A stretch of DNA of 64,000 bases from Bacillota bacterium (GTDB lineage Bacteria > Bacillota > Clostridia > Christensenellales > UMGS416). The position numbers and the translations under genes were made by a program. The notes under the pieces were generated by a model. It was not told the origin of the DNA and ran no database searches. It was given only the letters and a program-made list of their open reading frames with translations. The DNA lies in assembly GCA_023435705.1 (NCBI GenBank), contig JAEYRH010000006.1, forward strand, positions 1-64,000, in the 5' to 3' direction. Each line of letters opens with the position of its first letter. Positions within the stretch are counted from its first letter, which is position 1. Below are positions 17,601 to 26,322 of this stretch, piece by piece.

Positions 17601-20276
17601 ATGAAGAAATGTCTGTTGTCGGTTCTCCTGGCTGTCATGATGATGTTTTCCTTCACTCCTGTTACTTACGCAGTTGAATCCGAACCTGTGAATGTTACCT
17701 ATGATTTATTGACCATCAACTGGATTATGCGCGAGCGCGTGGTCGCGGTAGTCTTCGACGCTGGCGCTGAGATTGCCACCAGCTCGCTGGCCAAGGATAC
17801 TTTTACTGTCCATTGCCGAAACAACAACGCCTCCGGTGTTATGGTGAACGAGGCCGACCGCAACATAGCAAGGGTCTACGCCAGCAGCAAGCCAGAAATG
17901 CTCGATCCGTTCCAGAGAGATTTGCCAGCCGAGCTCCCAGCGTCAGGCCGGTATGTCATCGTAGAACTGGTTTTCTGGCCGATCGCCCAGGCGACCGCCG
18001 CCTCAACAGGAAACGACAGCATCGCCTTCAAACAGGTCTATACGGTTACCCAGAACAAGGCATTCAACACCGTTAGCGGTGTTGCGGTCAACCCTGGAGA
18101 CATCAATTACATCCAGGGACGGACCATCAACGATGTGCTTGACCGTTTTGAGTATGGTGAGGCTCAGGTCGGAACGAACAGCCCGACCAAATACAGGCTG
18201 TTCAGACCGGACGATGTCAGCAAACGCCAGCCTCTGGTTGTCGTGCAGCACGGCGGAGGGCAGGGCACCGACAACGAGTGCCATCTCCGTTTCCAGAACA
18301 ACTCTTATTTTGCCTGGCCTGAAACACAAAAGGAGTATCCCTCCTACGTGCTGATGCCGGCGAACTGCACGACTGCTGCAGGCTTCGACAACATCAAGAG
18401 TGTGATTGACAAGATGGTTGCAGACGGTCTTGTGGATCCTGACCGTATCTACATCACCGGTCACTCCATGGGCGGCACCGCCACCTGGAACTTCGTCGCA
18501 CGTTATCCCAAACTGTTCGCGGCTGTCGCACCGCTCTCTACCGCTTTTGCCGTCACTCTGAATGCAGATCTCTTAACCGCTCTTCACGACATGCCGATTT
18601 GGGAGTTCACTACGCAGGGTGACTCGCAGGGCACGGGAGCCGTAAACATGAACAGAAATTACGGCTCGATTTTAGGAAACTACAAGTACACATTGTTGCC
18701 GCATAATAACATCCTGGAATACAAAGGCATGTGGTACTCCACTCCGGGCGATGCCAACACACCAGGCAAGCACGGCTCCTGGCTGATCGCTTACAATTAC
18801 TATGGCTGGAATGACCTGCCGGAAGCCAAAGAGTATCCGCACCTTGTCGACACCGAGCGTGGCCGGCTGATCGATTGGATGTTCGCACAGGACAAAGACG
18901 AATTCGTTGACCCGGTGGAAGCCAAATTTGACCTGCTCACGCTCAACTGGGTCATGAATGAGCGCATTGTCGCGGTAGCCATCGACATGGGAGTCAACAT
19001 CAAGGGCAGCTCCCTTGACCTTGACACATTCCGAGTTTATGCGGAGAACCGAAACCCCAATAACAACAACATCGAGGCTGCCCAATCCCTGTTCCGCGCA
19101 GTGAGTAAAGTCTACGTGAACTCCGCCCCCAAGCAGACCGATAATCCTCCGGAAAGCGGCCGGTATGTCATCATCGAGATGCCGTACTGGAACTATAATG
19201 TCGGTGCGGTATCCGGCTCCAGGGTGGCTTCAGACAGCTACAAGTACATCGTGAACTACACAATATATCAGGATAAGGACATCAAATCCGCAAAAGGCGA
19301 GACATACACCTCCGAGGATGTGACATACGTCCAAGGTGCTGTCATCAACGAACTTCAGGATCGGTTTGCCAGAGTAATGGCCGGAACGACCCCGGTCAGA
19401 CTGTTTGCCCCGGATGACACCAGCAAACCCCAACCTCTGGTTTTGCTGCTCCACGGCAGCGGTCAGGGCAGCGGCAACTTTGACGCGCAGATGAGCTTCC
19501 AGAACAACCTCTACTTCGCCTGGCCCGAAATTCAGAAGGATTATCCCTCCTACGTGATGATTCCGGCAGCATATCCCACCAACAGCTGGGATGCTGCCAA
19601 GATCGACAACCTTAAGGCATTGATCGACGAGATGGTGGCGGACGGCCGTGTCGATCCGGATCGCATCTACATCACCGGTTCCTCAATGGGCGGCGGCGGC
19701 ACCTGGAGCTTCATTCAACGGTATCCTAAGTACTTTGCGGCCGCGGCACCTTGCTGCGCAGGCGCCGGCGGGATGACTGTGGAGTCTGCTCAATCTCTTG
19801 CCAAACTGCCGATCTGGTTCTTCTGTAACGTCAACGACTTCACCTACGGTGGCGTAATGGCTACCCACAATAGCTTCAGCCAGTACTTCAGAAAATACAA
19901 GCTTACCCTCGTTGAGAAAAACATTGTGCCGGAACTGGGTCCCGATTACGTCAATGCTCCGCACGCCGTCTGGCTAATGGCTTATAATGTCATTGACGAC
20001 GCCGAACGCGGCAAACTGATCGAATGGATGTTTGCTCAGCGCAGAGTAAAACTGGTCAGCGCCACACCGACTGCATCGGTTGAAAAACAGACAGGCAACA
20101 TGAACAGCCTGACGATTGTTGTCACGGAGCAGTATTCTGACGACTCTGTGGAAACGATCACAGCAACAGTAGAGTTGAAGAACAACGCAGCCGGCACCTT
20201 TGAGGTTGGCGACTACAAGGTGTATGTGGACACCCAAGGCAACACGAAGATCCGAGAGTGCTATATCGTGAAATAG
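17601..20276 (+). CDS. Secreted esterase with two complete EstA-like modules in tandem
   Basis: The 891-residue protein has a clear signal peptide ending near residue 24 (VTYA). Residues of about 28-430 and 436-810 are two copies of the same unit: an EstA-type Ig-like domain (DLLTINWIM / DLLTLNWVM; SGRYVIVE / SGRYVIIE) followed by an alpha/beta hydrolase domain. Both keep the nucleophile elbow, G-H-S-M-G with Ser289 and G-S-S-M-G with Ser695, the oxyanion strand (QHGGGQG / LHGSGQG) and a late His (GKHGSWLIAY / PHAVWLMAY), so both look active. A final domain of about 75 residues may be a binding domain. It is co-regulated with the gene at 14457 through the shared cassette. Likely an extracellular carbohydrate or polyester esterase. 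Confidence 0.87.
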   Translation: MKKCLLSVLLAVMMMFSFTPVTYAVESEPVNVTYDLLTINWIMRERVVAVVFDAGAEIATSSLAKDTFTVHCRNNNASGVMVNEADRNIARVYASSKPEMLDPFQRDLPAELPASGRYVIVELVFWPIAQATAASTGNDSIAFKQVYTVTQNKAFNTVSGVAVNPGDINYIQGRTINDVLDRFEYGEAQVGTNSPTKYRLFRPDDVSKRQPLVVVQHGGGQGTDNECHLRFQNNSYFAWPETQKEYPSYVLMPANCTTAAGFDNIKSVIDKMVADGLVDPDRIYITGHSMGGTATWNFVARYPKLFAAVAPLSTAFAVTLNADLLTALHDMPIWEFTTQGDSQGTGAVNMNRNYGSILGNYKYTLLPHNNILEYKGMWYSTPGDANTPGKHGSWLIAYNYYGWNDLPEAKEYPHLVDTERGRLIDWMFAQDKDEFVDPVEAKFDLLTLNWVMNERIVAVAIDMGVNIKGSSLDLDTFRVYAENRNPNNNNIEAAQSLFRAVSKVYVNSAPKQTDNPPESGRYVIIEMPYWNYNVGAVSGSRVASDSYKYIVNYTIYQDKDIKSAKGETYTSEDVTYVQGAVINELQDRFARVMAGTTPVRLFAPDDTSKPQPLVLLLHGSGQGSGNFDAQMSFQNNLYFAWPEIQKDYPSYVMIPAAYPTNSWDAAKIDNLKALIDEMVADGRVDPDRIYITGSSMGGGGTWSFIQRYPKYFAAAAPCCAGAGGMTVESAQSLAKLPIWFFCNVNDFTYGGVMATHNSFSQYFRKYKLTLVEKNIVPELGPDYVNAPHAVWLMAYNVIDDAERGKLIEWMFAQRRVKLVSATPTASVEKQTGNMNSLTIVVTEQYSDDSVETITATVELKNNAAGTFEVGDYKVYVDTQGNTKIRECYIVK

Positions 20277-20317
20277 TTCAACAAATGGTGGGTAACGCAC
20301 CCGCCTCAGACTGAAGA

Positions 20318-20354
20318 CAAGCCCCTTGAAATCGCTGAAATTTCAAGGGGCTTG
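20318..20354 (+). terminator. Strong hairpin after the double esterase gene
   Basis: A perfect 15-bp stem (20318-20332 with 20340-20354) with a 7-base loop, 42 bases after the stop codon. The T run is missing, so it may stabilise or end the transcript. Confidence 0.65.
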
Positions 20355-20831
20355 CCGTATAAATGGGGTGGTATGGAATTATGACTATGCCTATAATGTA
20401 AACGCATACGGAGAGTTAATATTTGAAAGCGAATGAATGTTCAAACTGCAGATGGGATTTGAAGCCAAAAGCTGAGTGGATGCACTTTCTGTTGTAACAT
20501 GCACACCCACTGCAGGTAAGCATAGTTACAAATCGTTGAAGGATAGGAGGAATCGTTGACTATCTGAAATCACTAAATCATTTGGTGGGTAAAGCACCAT
20601 AAATTGAAAAAATGCACTCCCCGACCCTGAAAAGGATGCAAATTCAACGATTTGTTTATTTACACCCTCAGCGCCGGGCATGTCTGGATTTTGGTGGGTC
20701 GACAGGACTTGAGTCCGTACTCGGTTAAGAACACGCCCCTCAGGGTTGGCATCGCTTTGTGACAGGTTGTCGCTAGCACGCAGGTTAGCGTCCCCCTGTA
20801 GGAGCTGGTTGCGGTGCTATCTAATGATAAA
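20355..20831. other. Non-coding stretch with scattered short repeats
   Basis: No credible gene. GGTGGGTAAAGCACC at 20584-20598 nearly repeats GGTGGGTAACGCACC at 20287-20301, and TTGGTGGGT recurs near 20691. The inverted repeat at 20528-20655 is listed separately. The region looks like a boundary between the carbohydrate genes and the acetyltransferase/tRNA region. Confidence 0.4.
20528..20655. repeat. 128-bp element bounded by perfect 13-bp inverted repeats
   Basis: ACAAATCGTTGAA at 20528-20540 is the exact reverse complement of 20643-20655, and a partial third copy (AATCGTTGA) sits at 20551-20559. The inside has no coding potential. It could be a MITE-like remnant or a long hairpin. Confidence 0.4.
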
Positions 20832-21740
20832 CTACCGCTTTAATTCTCGAAGGAATAATATCACGCCATCTTCGAAACAGCCTTCTTTACTGATGCCCAA
20901 TGGGAAAATCTCCTTTTCGCTGGTTACCATCAGCGCTGCGCGCGGGTTAATGTCGGAGTCGACATAGATGTTGCCATCCTCGATGTTTGCGTTCTCATCC
21001 AGCCACTTTGAGCAATCGCACATCAAAGGCGACTGCTTTAGCTTATTCCATTCGGCCTTGTCGACATGATACATGTTGAAGCGGTTCCATCGTCCATGCA
21101 GAAACAAGTCGCCGTTCTCAATTGCAGCCCTTTCCCGGGCCAGTTGATAAGGCCAAGGGCGCGATGGGTGAGGGATGTCTTCGTCGGGATGAATGGTTTT
21201 GTCATAAATAGGCGTGCTTATACCGAAATCACTATAAACATCAGCCCAGTGCTGAATATCCTCTTCCGACGTTATATGCGGCACAAACCCGCATTTCATG
21301 TAGGTCTTTAGGGCGGGATGATTGTTCTTCTCGGTGGTGATAATGGCTTTTTGGAATCCGCGTCTTTTGATGTCATGCAGGCAGTAGTTTGTCATGTGAT
21401 AACCCAACTGCTTTCCCCGATACGCCTCCAAAACCCCAATCCAGCTAATATAACCAATGCATCCGTCTCTCTGTAGGTTCTGCCATGAATTGCCGGTTGC
21501 TATCGGTTGGTTATTTTCGTTTAAGAGTACAAACACTCTATCCTCTTCGTAATAGTAGTTGCCCACATAGACCCAACGGAATGATCCCGGCTGATATCCA
21601 CCGAAACATGCATCCATGAACTGCTCCCAGAGATGACGGCAGTTTTCGGTGACATTGATCAATGCGTACGATTTCGGGAAGTTGACTTCAGCAACAGGTT
21701 GAGACAAATCCCGCACAAGTGTCATCTCGACATCGTCCAT
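20832..21740 (-). CDS. GNAT-family N-acetyltransferase with an unknown C-terminal extension
   Basis: The 302-residue protein has a central GNAT fold. After a strand ending in GYISWIGVLEAYRG comes the acetyl-CoA loop (Y-R-G-K-Q-L-G-Y), then AIITTEKNNHPALKTYMKCGF, the typical late motif with a Tyr near the acid-base site. About 120 residues after it do not belong to the common GNAT core and I do not recognise them. Start at 21740 because GGGGGA is five bases upstream; an in-frame ATG at 21776 lacks a ribosome site. It stands alone, downstream of a tRNA terminator. The acceptor is unknown. Confidence 0.8.
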   Translation of the reverse strand: MDDVEMTLVRDLSQPVAEVNFPKSYALINVTENCRHLWEQFMDACFGGYQPGSFRWVYVGNYYYEEDRVFVLLNENNQPIATGNSWQNLQRDGCIGYISWIGVLEAYRGKQLGYHMTNYCLHDIKRRGFQKAIITTEKNNHPALKTYMKCGFVPHITSEEDIQHWADVYSDFGISTPIYDKTIHPDEDIPHPSRPWPYQLARERAAIENGDLFLHGRWNRFNMYHVDKAEWNKLKQSPLMCDCSKWLDENANIEDGNIYVDSDINPRAALMVTSEKEIFPLGISKEGCFEDGVILFLRELKR

Positions 21741-21798
21741 AATAATCCCCCAATGCGCGTTTTGTTTTTTATACATGAGTTGTGTATTATAATGACAA

Positions 21799-21828
21799 AA
21801 CCACCTATCGTTTTATCAATAGGTGGTT
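21799..21828 (-). terminator. Terminator of the tRNA unit
   Basis: A perfect 10-bp stem (21799-21808 with 21819-21828). On the minus strand it is followed by TTTTGTCATT. It lies just after the 3' end of tRNA-Pro. Confidence 0.75.
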
Positions 21829-21835
21829 ATTGATC

Positions 21836-21912
21836 TGGTCGAGGTGATAGGATTTGAACCTACGACCTCTGCGTCCCGAACGCAGCGCTCTACCAAACTG
21901 AGCCACACCTCG
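21836..21912 (-). tRNA. tRNA-Pro (anticodon CGG)
   Basis: The reverse complement folds as a cloverleaf: acceptor stem CGAGGTG/CACCTCG, anticodon stem CTGCG/CGCAG with loop TTCGGGA, T-arm GTTCAAATC. The 3' CCA is encoded. The 3' end faces the carbohydrate region at lower coordinates. Confidence 0.95.
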
Positions 21913-21916
21913 ATAC

Positions 21917-21992
21917 TGGAGCCAATGAAGGGATTCGAACCCTTGACCTGCGGTTTACGAAACCGCTGCTCTGCCAACTGAGCTACATTGGC
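21917..21992 (-). tRNA. tRNA-Thr (anticodon CGT)
   Basis: The reverse complement starts GCCAATGTAGCTCAG and has the anticodon stem GCGGT/ACCGC with loop TTCGTAA, a T-loop GTTCGAATC and an encoded CCA. It lies four bases upstream of tRNA-Pro and is co-transcribed with it. Confidence 0.95.
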
Positions 21993-22011
21993 GCGTGATA
22001 CCGCGCAAGAA

Positions 22012-22040
22012 AGTATAGCATATTGGGCAGATGATGTCCA
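22012..22040 (-). promoter_or_regulatory. Promoter of the tRNA-Thr/tRNA-Pro unit
   Basis: On the minus strand TGGACA (22040-22035), 17 bp, TATACT (22017-22012), about 20 bases before tRNA-Thr. Confidence 0.65.
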
Positions 22041-22062
22041 GCGGAAAATGCCGCTTGCCGGC

Positions 22063-22779
22063 TTAACCGATAAAACCCCGGATCCATCCGAATAAAAAGT
22101 TGTGCTGATAAAAGAGCGCAGCCGTGTGCGATGTTTCCACAATATCCTTGATCTGCTGCACTGGCAGCATTGAGAGGATCACCGGCACGACCAGGAACAA
22201 TGCGAACACCAGCAGCATACCCCGGCCCAGGCCGATCACTCCACCTGCCACGCCATCCAATTGCTGCAGGGATGGCAGTTTGATCACATAATGCAAGAGA
22301 TTGACGATGATGGTCAAGGTGATGTACACACCCAAAAAGATCATCAGAAAGCAACCGATGTTCACAGCCACTTCGGCCACGGTGCGCGACAGGTAATCTC
22401 CCAGGTTTTGGATACCCATCTTTTCAAACACCTGATTTAGCACATTGCCGGAAAACCATTGGTCGACAGGGTGAGGGAGGGGCAACCCGCTCAGCAGGGA
22501 GTCCAGCCCCGATTTGGTCATCCCCTCCACGCTGGTGCGATAGGTATCCACCGTGCCCAGCATGTCGGAGGTTTCTGAGTAATACAGGAGCACCGGGATG
22601 ATCTTGCCGGCAGCCTTTACGTTGGCGGCGGCTCCGCCGTAAAAGAGCCAGGCGGAGATGAGCGCGATGAAATATCCAGCAGTGTTGGCCGATGTGGCAA
22701 GAAAGCCCTGATAGAAGCCGGCCGCGACACTGATCAGGATAATGGCGTATACGGTTATGTCAAGGATGTTGATTTCCAA
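22063..22779 (-). CDS. CvpA family membrane protein
   Basis: The 238-residue protein begins MEINILDITVYAIILISVAAG and has the four-helix CvpA pattern, with a Gly-rich first helix and a late GGVIGLGRGML segment in the last helix. CvpA was named for colicin V production in E. coli; in Firmicutes its role is unclear, perhaps in envelope stress. I place the start at a TTG at 22779, because GGAGG lies seven bases upstream of it. The in-frame ATG at 22797 overlaps that ribosome site and would put polar residues ahead of the first helix. Last protein gene of the block that starts with apbE-like. Confidence 0.8.
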   Translation of the reverse strand: MEINILDITVYAIILISVAAGFYQGFLATSANTAGYFIALISAWLFYGGAAANVKAAGKIIPVLLYYSETSDMLGTVDTYRTSVEGMTKSGLDSLLSGLPLPHPVDQWFSGNVLNQVFEKMGIQNLGDYLSRTVAEVAVNIGCFLMIFLGVYITLTIIVNLLHYVIKLPSLQQLDGVAGGVIGLGRGMLLVFALFLVVPVILSMLPVQQIKDIVETSHTAALFYQHNFLFGWIRGFIG

Positions 22780-22879
22780 TTCTTTGCCTCCGGGCATACG
22801 ATCCCATCCATGCGCCGCCAAAGGCTTCGCACAACGCAATCTTAATGCTTTGGGACGTTTCAGTCAAGTCACAACGTGG

Positions 22880-23986
22880 TTATGGCAAGTTCATCAAGTA
22901 GTTGCGATGATTGGAATAAATCACAAATGCCTTGCCCGGCACCACAGCCGAGATGCTTTCCACTGTGTTCGCCAGCGGATAAAAGCGGCTACTCGTGCCG
23001 TTGGCAGCAAATGAATAAACACCGTTTGCAGATACGGCGCATATCCTGCCGTTCTCCTTGAGCATTGCCTTGGTGCATCCTGCAGGCAATGGGAAGCGGT
23101 ACTCTGTGCCGTCGCTGTTCACATACCACAAGGAGGAAAGCTGCCCGGCGGCTCCAGCTGGTGAAAACAGAAACGTCACCTTGCCGTTGGCTCCCACCAG
23201 GGCATCCTGCAGATTCCAACCATATACAAGCTTTCTGGGCTCCGTCTCTCCGCCGTGCTCCCAAACCGTCTGAGTGTGGGTGCCCACAAGGTAGGTGAGG
23301 TCCTTCTGCAACACGGCTGCGTAACCGATTTCGTTGCGCAGCGTGATCTCGCCTGTATATTTCTTCCCCGGGGTATAAGTGGTCAGGCGCGTCACAGGCT
23401 CTGTGCCGTGGGAATCCACCGTCAGCACCCAGAGCTGGCTGGCTTTGTCGCCGAAATAGCCCACACCAAGCACGCTTGCATAGGGGAAACGGATCTCATC
23501 CACTTGGCTGAGATCTTTCGCGGAGTATACCCTGAGGCGGTGTTGCCCCTCTTCTCTGATGATTACAGCAAACGTGCTAGCACCCGGCACTGCCAGCACA
23601 ACTTCGGTTCCCTCCGGCTCAGCCTTGACGCCTCTGCTGATGCCATCTTTATCGATCAACACAGTGTTGTTGCCACCCCAGGCCACTGCATAATCGCCTT
23701 CTTTGCGTGCCTTCATATTGTTGGCTGGAAGATCGATCGTCCAGAGCGGTGCGTCCCTGTTGAGCTCGTTGCAAATCAGTTTGTTATCATAAACAGACAG
23801 CACTCCGTTACTCCATGGATACACGCCATCCTTGTTGGGGGTGGGTAGCAAAAATGCATTGCTGTCAAGCTCCGGCGTGCCCACGATCAACTGATAGACG
23901 CCGTATCCTATGCCAGCCAGCAAGACCAGTGCCAGGATTGTGACCAGCCAGCCTAAATGCACCTTTTTTCTGGGCCTGCGATACAT
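22880..23986 (-). CDS. Membrane-anchored beta-propeller-like protein (resembles DUF5711)
   Basis: The 368-residue product has a basic N terminus (MYRRPRKKVH), one transmembrane helix at about residues 13-33 and then an extracytoplasmic region with repeated beta-blades, seen as W-x-I-D-L, V-Y-S-A-K-D-L and L-W-V-L-T-V-D segments. This is the layout of DUF5711-like proteins, a family of unknown function; the assignment is from memory of the pattern. The ATG directly follows the stop of the lipid kinase gene, with AGGAGG inside the kinase end, so translation is coupled. The cvpA-like gene follows 100 bases later. Confidence 0.6.
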   Translation of the reverse strand: MYRRPRKKVHLGWLVTILALVLLAGIGYGVYQLIVGTPELDSNAFLLPTPNKDGVYPWSNGVLSVYDNKLICNELNRDAPLWTIDLPANNMKARKEGDYAVAWGGNNTVLIDKDGISRGVKAEPEGTEVVLAVPGASTFAVIIREEGQHRLRVYSAKDLSQVDEIRFPYASVLGVGYFGDKASQLWVLTVDSHGTEPVTRLTTYTPGKKYTGEITLRNEIGYAAVLQKDLTYLVGTHTQTVWEHGGETEPRKLVYGWNLQDALVGANGKVTFLFSPAGAAGQLSSLWYVNSDGTEYRFPLPAGCTKAMLKENGRICAVSANGVYSFAANGTSSRFYPLANTVESISAVVPGKAFVIYSNHRNYLMNLP

Positions 23987-24895
23987 TCAACCTCCTGCCG
24001 GGGTGAACGCCCCGGACACGATCACTCGAATGGGTTTTTCTGCCCGCCGCACCGTCACAGGCAGGGTGAGCTCGATCTCACCATCCGTTTCGCATCGGAT
24101 GCTCATGCCTGACTCAATGGTAAAGCTTTCTGCGCGGATGTATTCACATTCCTTCACTTCTTTGATGTGCCGGCCGGAAATGTACTTTGCAAGCAGGCCT
24201 GGAATACGCAGCTTGGAAACACGGTTGATCAGAACCAATTCCAGCTTGCCATCATCTTCCACGGCATCGGGCGACACCAGGATGCCGCCGCCATAGTATT
24301 TGCCGTTTGACGCCGTCAGCACGACAACCTCACGATCCATCAGTTGGCCATCCACGTTCAGACGGATCTTTTTAAACTTGAAGTTGAACAGCGTGAGCAG
24401 CAAAGCCAGGATGTAGGCTGGCATGCCCTTCATGATCTTTTTGGTTTTGGAAGCCCAACCGGCAAGATCTGTGTCCAGCCCAAGCCCGAACACATTCACA
24501 AAATACAGGCCGTTGGCGTTCCATAAGTCAATCTTGGCCACTTGGCCATTGATCAGTGCGTCAAAGGCGACCAGTGGGTCTTGTGGCGTGCTCAGGCAGC
24601 GGGTGGTGTCGTTGCCGGTGCCGCCGGGCAAAAAGCCGATGGCTGCCTCATCCAGCAGTCCAGATTGAGCCAAGCCGTTCACGGCTTCAAACACCGTGCC
24701 GTCACCGCCAAGTGTGAAGATGCTGCGGTATCCCTTTTCAAGTGCCTGTTTGACCAGTTCTTCTGCGTGTTTGTGGTATTGCGACATGCCAATTTCATAG
24801 GCAATGCCCTTGGTCTTCATGTGGGCTTCAAGCTGCGCGAGCGTTTCCAACGCCCGTCCGCCGCCGGCGGTGGGATTGCATATAATATAATACAC
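23987..24895 (-). CDS. Diacylglycerol kinase-like lipid kinase (YegS/BmrU family)
   Basis: This 302-residue enzyme has the DAGK catalytic signature: NPTAGGG near the N terminus, the nucleotide motif GGDGT followed by E-A-V-N-G, and GGTGND. Such cytoplasmic, membrane-associated kinases phosphorylate lipids such as diacylglycerol or undecaprenol-related alcohols with ATP. The C-terminal half is the usual beta-sandwich. It lies 101 bases after the apbE-like gene and is directly joined to the DUF5711-like gene, so it probably acts in envelope lipid recycling. The exact lipid cannot be told. Confidence 0.88.
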   Translation of the reverse strand: MYYIICNPTAGGGRALETLAQLEAHMKTKGIAYEIGMSQYHKHAEELVKQALEKGYRSIFTLGGDGTVFEAVNGLAQSGLLDEAAIGFLPGGTGNDTTRCLSTPQDPLVAFDALINGQVAKIDLWNANGLYFVNVFGLGLDTDLAGWASKTKKIMKGMPAYILALLLTLFNFKFKKIRLNVDGQLMDREVVVLTASNGKYYGGGILVSPDAVEDDGKLELVLINRVSKLRIPGLLAKYISGRHIKEVKECEYIRAESFTIESGMSIRCETDGEIELTLPVTVRRAEKPIRVIVSGAFTPAGG

Positions 24896-24996
24896 CGGCA
24901 GAACTCCTTATAAGAAGAAAGAATATCGGTATTATAACATCTTTTTGTCGCAAAGGCATGCAATTTGACAGATGTGTTGTGATTCGATAAAGGCTG

Positions 24997-26073
24997 TTAT
25001 TGAGCAGACGCCCCACCCAGGTTTTTGAGCATCGCCTTCATGCCGTCGGTGGCTTTGATGGTGCCGTCAGGCAGCACCCACATCGCCTCAATGCCACCAA
25101 TGCCCTGAATATAGGCCAAACCATCCTCATATGGCAGGATAAACAGCACGGTGTCCACAAAATCAGCCACGGCTGAGCTTTGCGCAACCACAGAGACAGA
25201 CTTGAATTGATTGGCTGGCATTAACGTTTTGGGGTCGATGATGTGGTGGTAGCGTTTGCCATCCACAATGTAATAACGCTGATAATCACCGGCAGTCGTT
25301 ACAGATAGGCCGGCCACAAAGGCTGTGTCCAGCAACTTGGCGGCGGTGACTGCATCGCCGGGGTTTTCCGGATCGGTGATGCCAACACCCCATTTGGAAT
25401 TCTTGCCGTCCAGTTTGGCCCCGATGGTGCGCACATTGCCGCCGCTGTTGATCACGAATGACTGCCAACCCAGGCTTTTCAATTCCATGGCCACCAGCTC
25501 GGTCGCGTAACCCTTGGCAACCGACCCCACATCCAGAAGCATTTCCGGGTCCCTCAGGTATACTGTGCCAGCCGCCTCGTCAATGATCACATCATCAATG
25601 TTGCTGTGAGCGGCAGCCTTCTGCAGTTTATCAGCCGGTGGAAGGGCCGCCTGGTCCGGATTATCCAGACCGGCCTGGCGGTAATCATGCCAGATTTTTA
25701 GCATGGAACCAAGGGCGATATTGATCGCATCCGGCGATTTGGCCTGCCACTGCTTGCAAAACTGGAGCATCCGGATGATGTTGGAATTCACTTTCACAGG
25801 TTGCTTCCCGGCGTTATCATTAATCGTCTTGATATTGTTGACGCCGTCGTAGTCGTGATACATGTCATAAAGCTTGTTCAGCTCCACAAAGCGGGCCTGC
25901 GTTTTTTCAGCCCAACTGTCAAACTCGGCCTGGTTTTTGCAATAACCCATCACCTGGACCACGGTGTCAAATGTGTCCAGAAATTCCGTGGAGTATTTTT
26001 GATAGCCCGAACCGGCACAGCCTGCGGCAAACAGCATCACCAGGCACAGAAACAATACAAGTGCTCTTTTCAT
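24997..26073 (-). CDS. apbE: FAD:protein FMN transferase, ApbE-like lipoprotein
   Basis: The 358-residue protein starts with a lipoprotein signal (FAAGC lipobox, Cys19), so it acts on the outer face of the membrane. It has the ApbE blocks: GSVAKGYATE, INSGGNVRTIG, GVGITDPE and the late TAGDYQRYY with HHIIDPKTLMPA, which bind FAD and magnesium. ApbE attaches FMN covalently to Thr or Ser of flavoproteins such as Rnf or Nqr subunits and extracellular reductases. No such target gene is visible in the window. It is the first gene of the block going down to the cvpA-like gene. The ATG at 26073 is followed at once by the signal sequence. Confidence 0.92.
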   Translation of the reverse strand: MKRALVLFLCLVMLFAAGCAGSGYQKYSTEFLDTFDTVVQVMGYCKNQAEFDSWAEKTQARFVELNKLYDMYHDYDGVNNIKTINDNAGKQPVKVNSNIIRMLQFCKQWQAKSPDAINIALGSMLKIWHDYRQAGLDNPDQAALPPADKLQKAAAHSNIDDVIIDEAAGTVYLRDPEMLLDVGSVAKGYATELVAMELKSLGWQSFVINSGGNVRTIGAKLDGKNSKWGVGITDPENPGDAVTAAKLLDTAFVAGLSVTTAGDYQRYYIVDGKRYHHIIDPKTLMPANQFKSVSVVAQSSAVADFVDTVLFILPYEDGLAYIQGIGGIEAMWVLPDGTIKATDGMKAMLKNLGGASAQ

Positions 26074-26135
26074 GGGGACAATTATAACATCAGTGCCGTC
26101 AGGGGTAAATGAGAAAACATTACTCTCTTTTTACC

Positions 26136-26312
26136 CTATGGCGTAAGAGTGTCACCCTGCTCCCGGCTTGTTTGTGTCTTGTTCTCGGCAGGGAGCATGC
26201 TGCTGTGCGGCGGCGGGATGGGCCGTGCCATTGCTGGCACCTGAGCGAAGTTGTGGCGATTGTCTCCGGGGGTGCGCACAGTGGAACCGTTAACTGTTTC
26301 TCTCTTTTTCAT
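26136..26312 (-). CDS. Possible small Pro-rich protein
   Basis: A 58-codon frame starts MKKRETVNG with GAGAGG six bases upstream and follows the stop of the two-helix protein gene by 10 bases on the same strand. The product is polar and Pro-rich with no hydrophobic segment and no recognised family. It could be a real third gene of the pair above it or chance. The strand and ribosome site favour it; the lack of a family speaks against. Confidence 0.35.
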   Translation of the reverse strand: MKKRETVNGSTVRTPGDNRHNFAQVPAMARPIPPPHSSMLPAENKTQTSREQGDTLTP

Positions 26313-26322
26313 AAACAACCTC

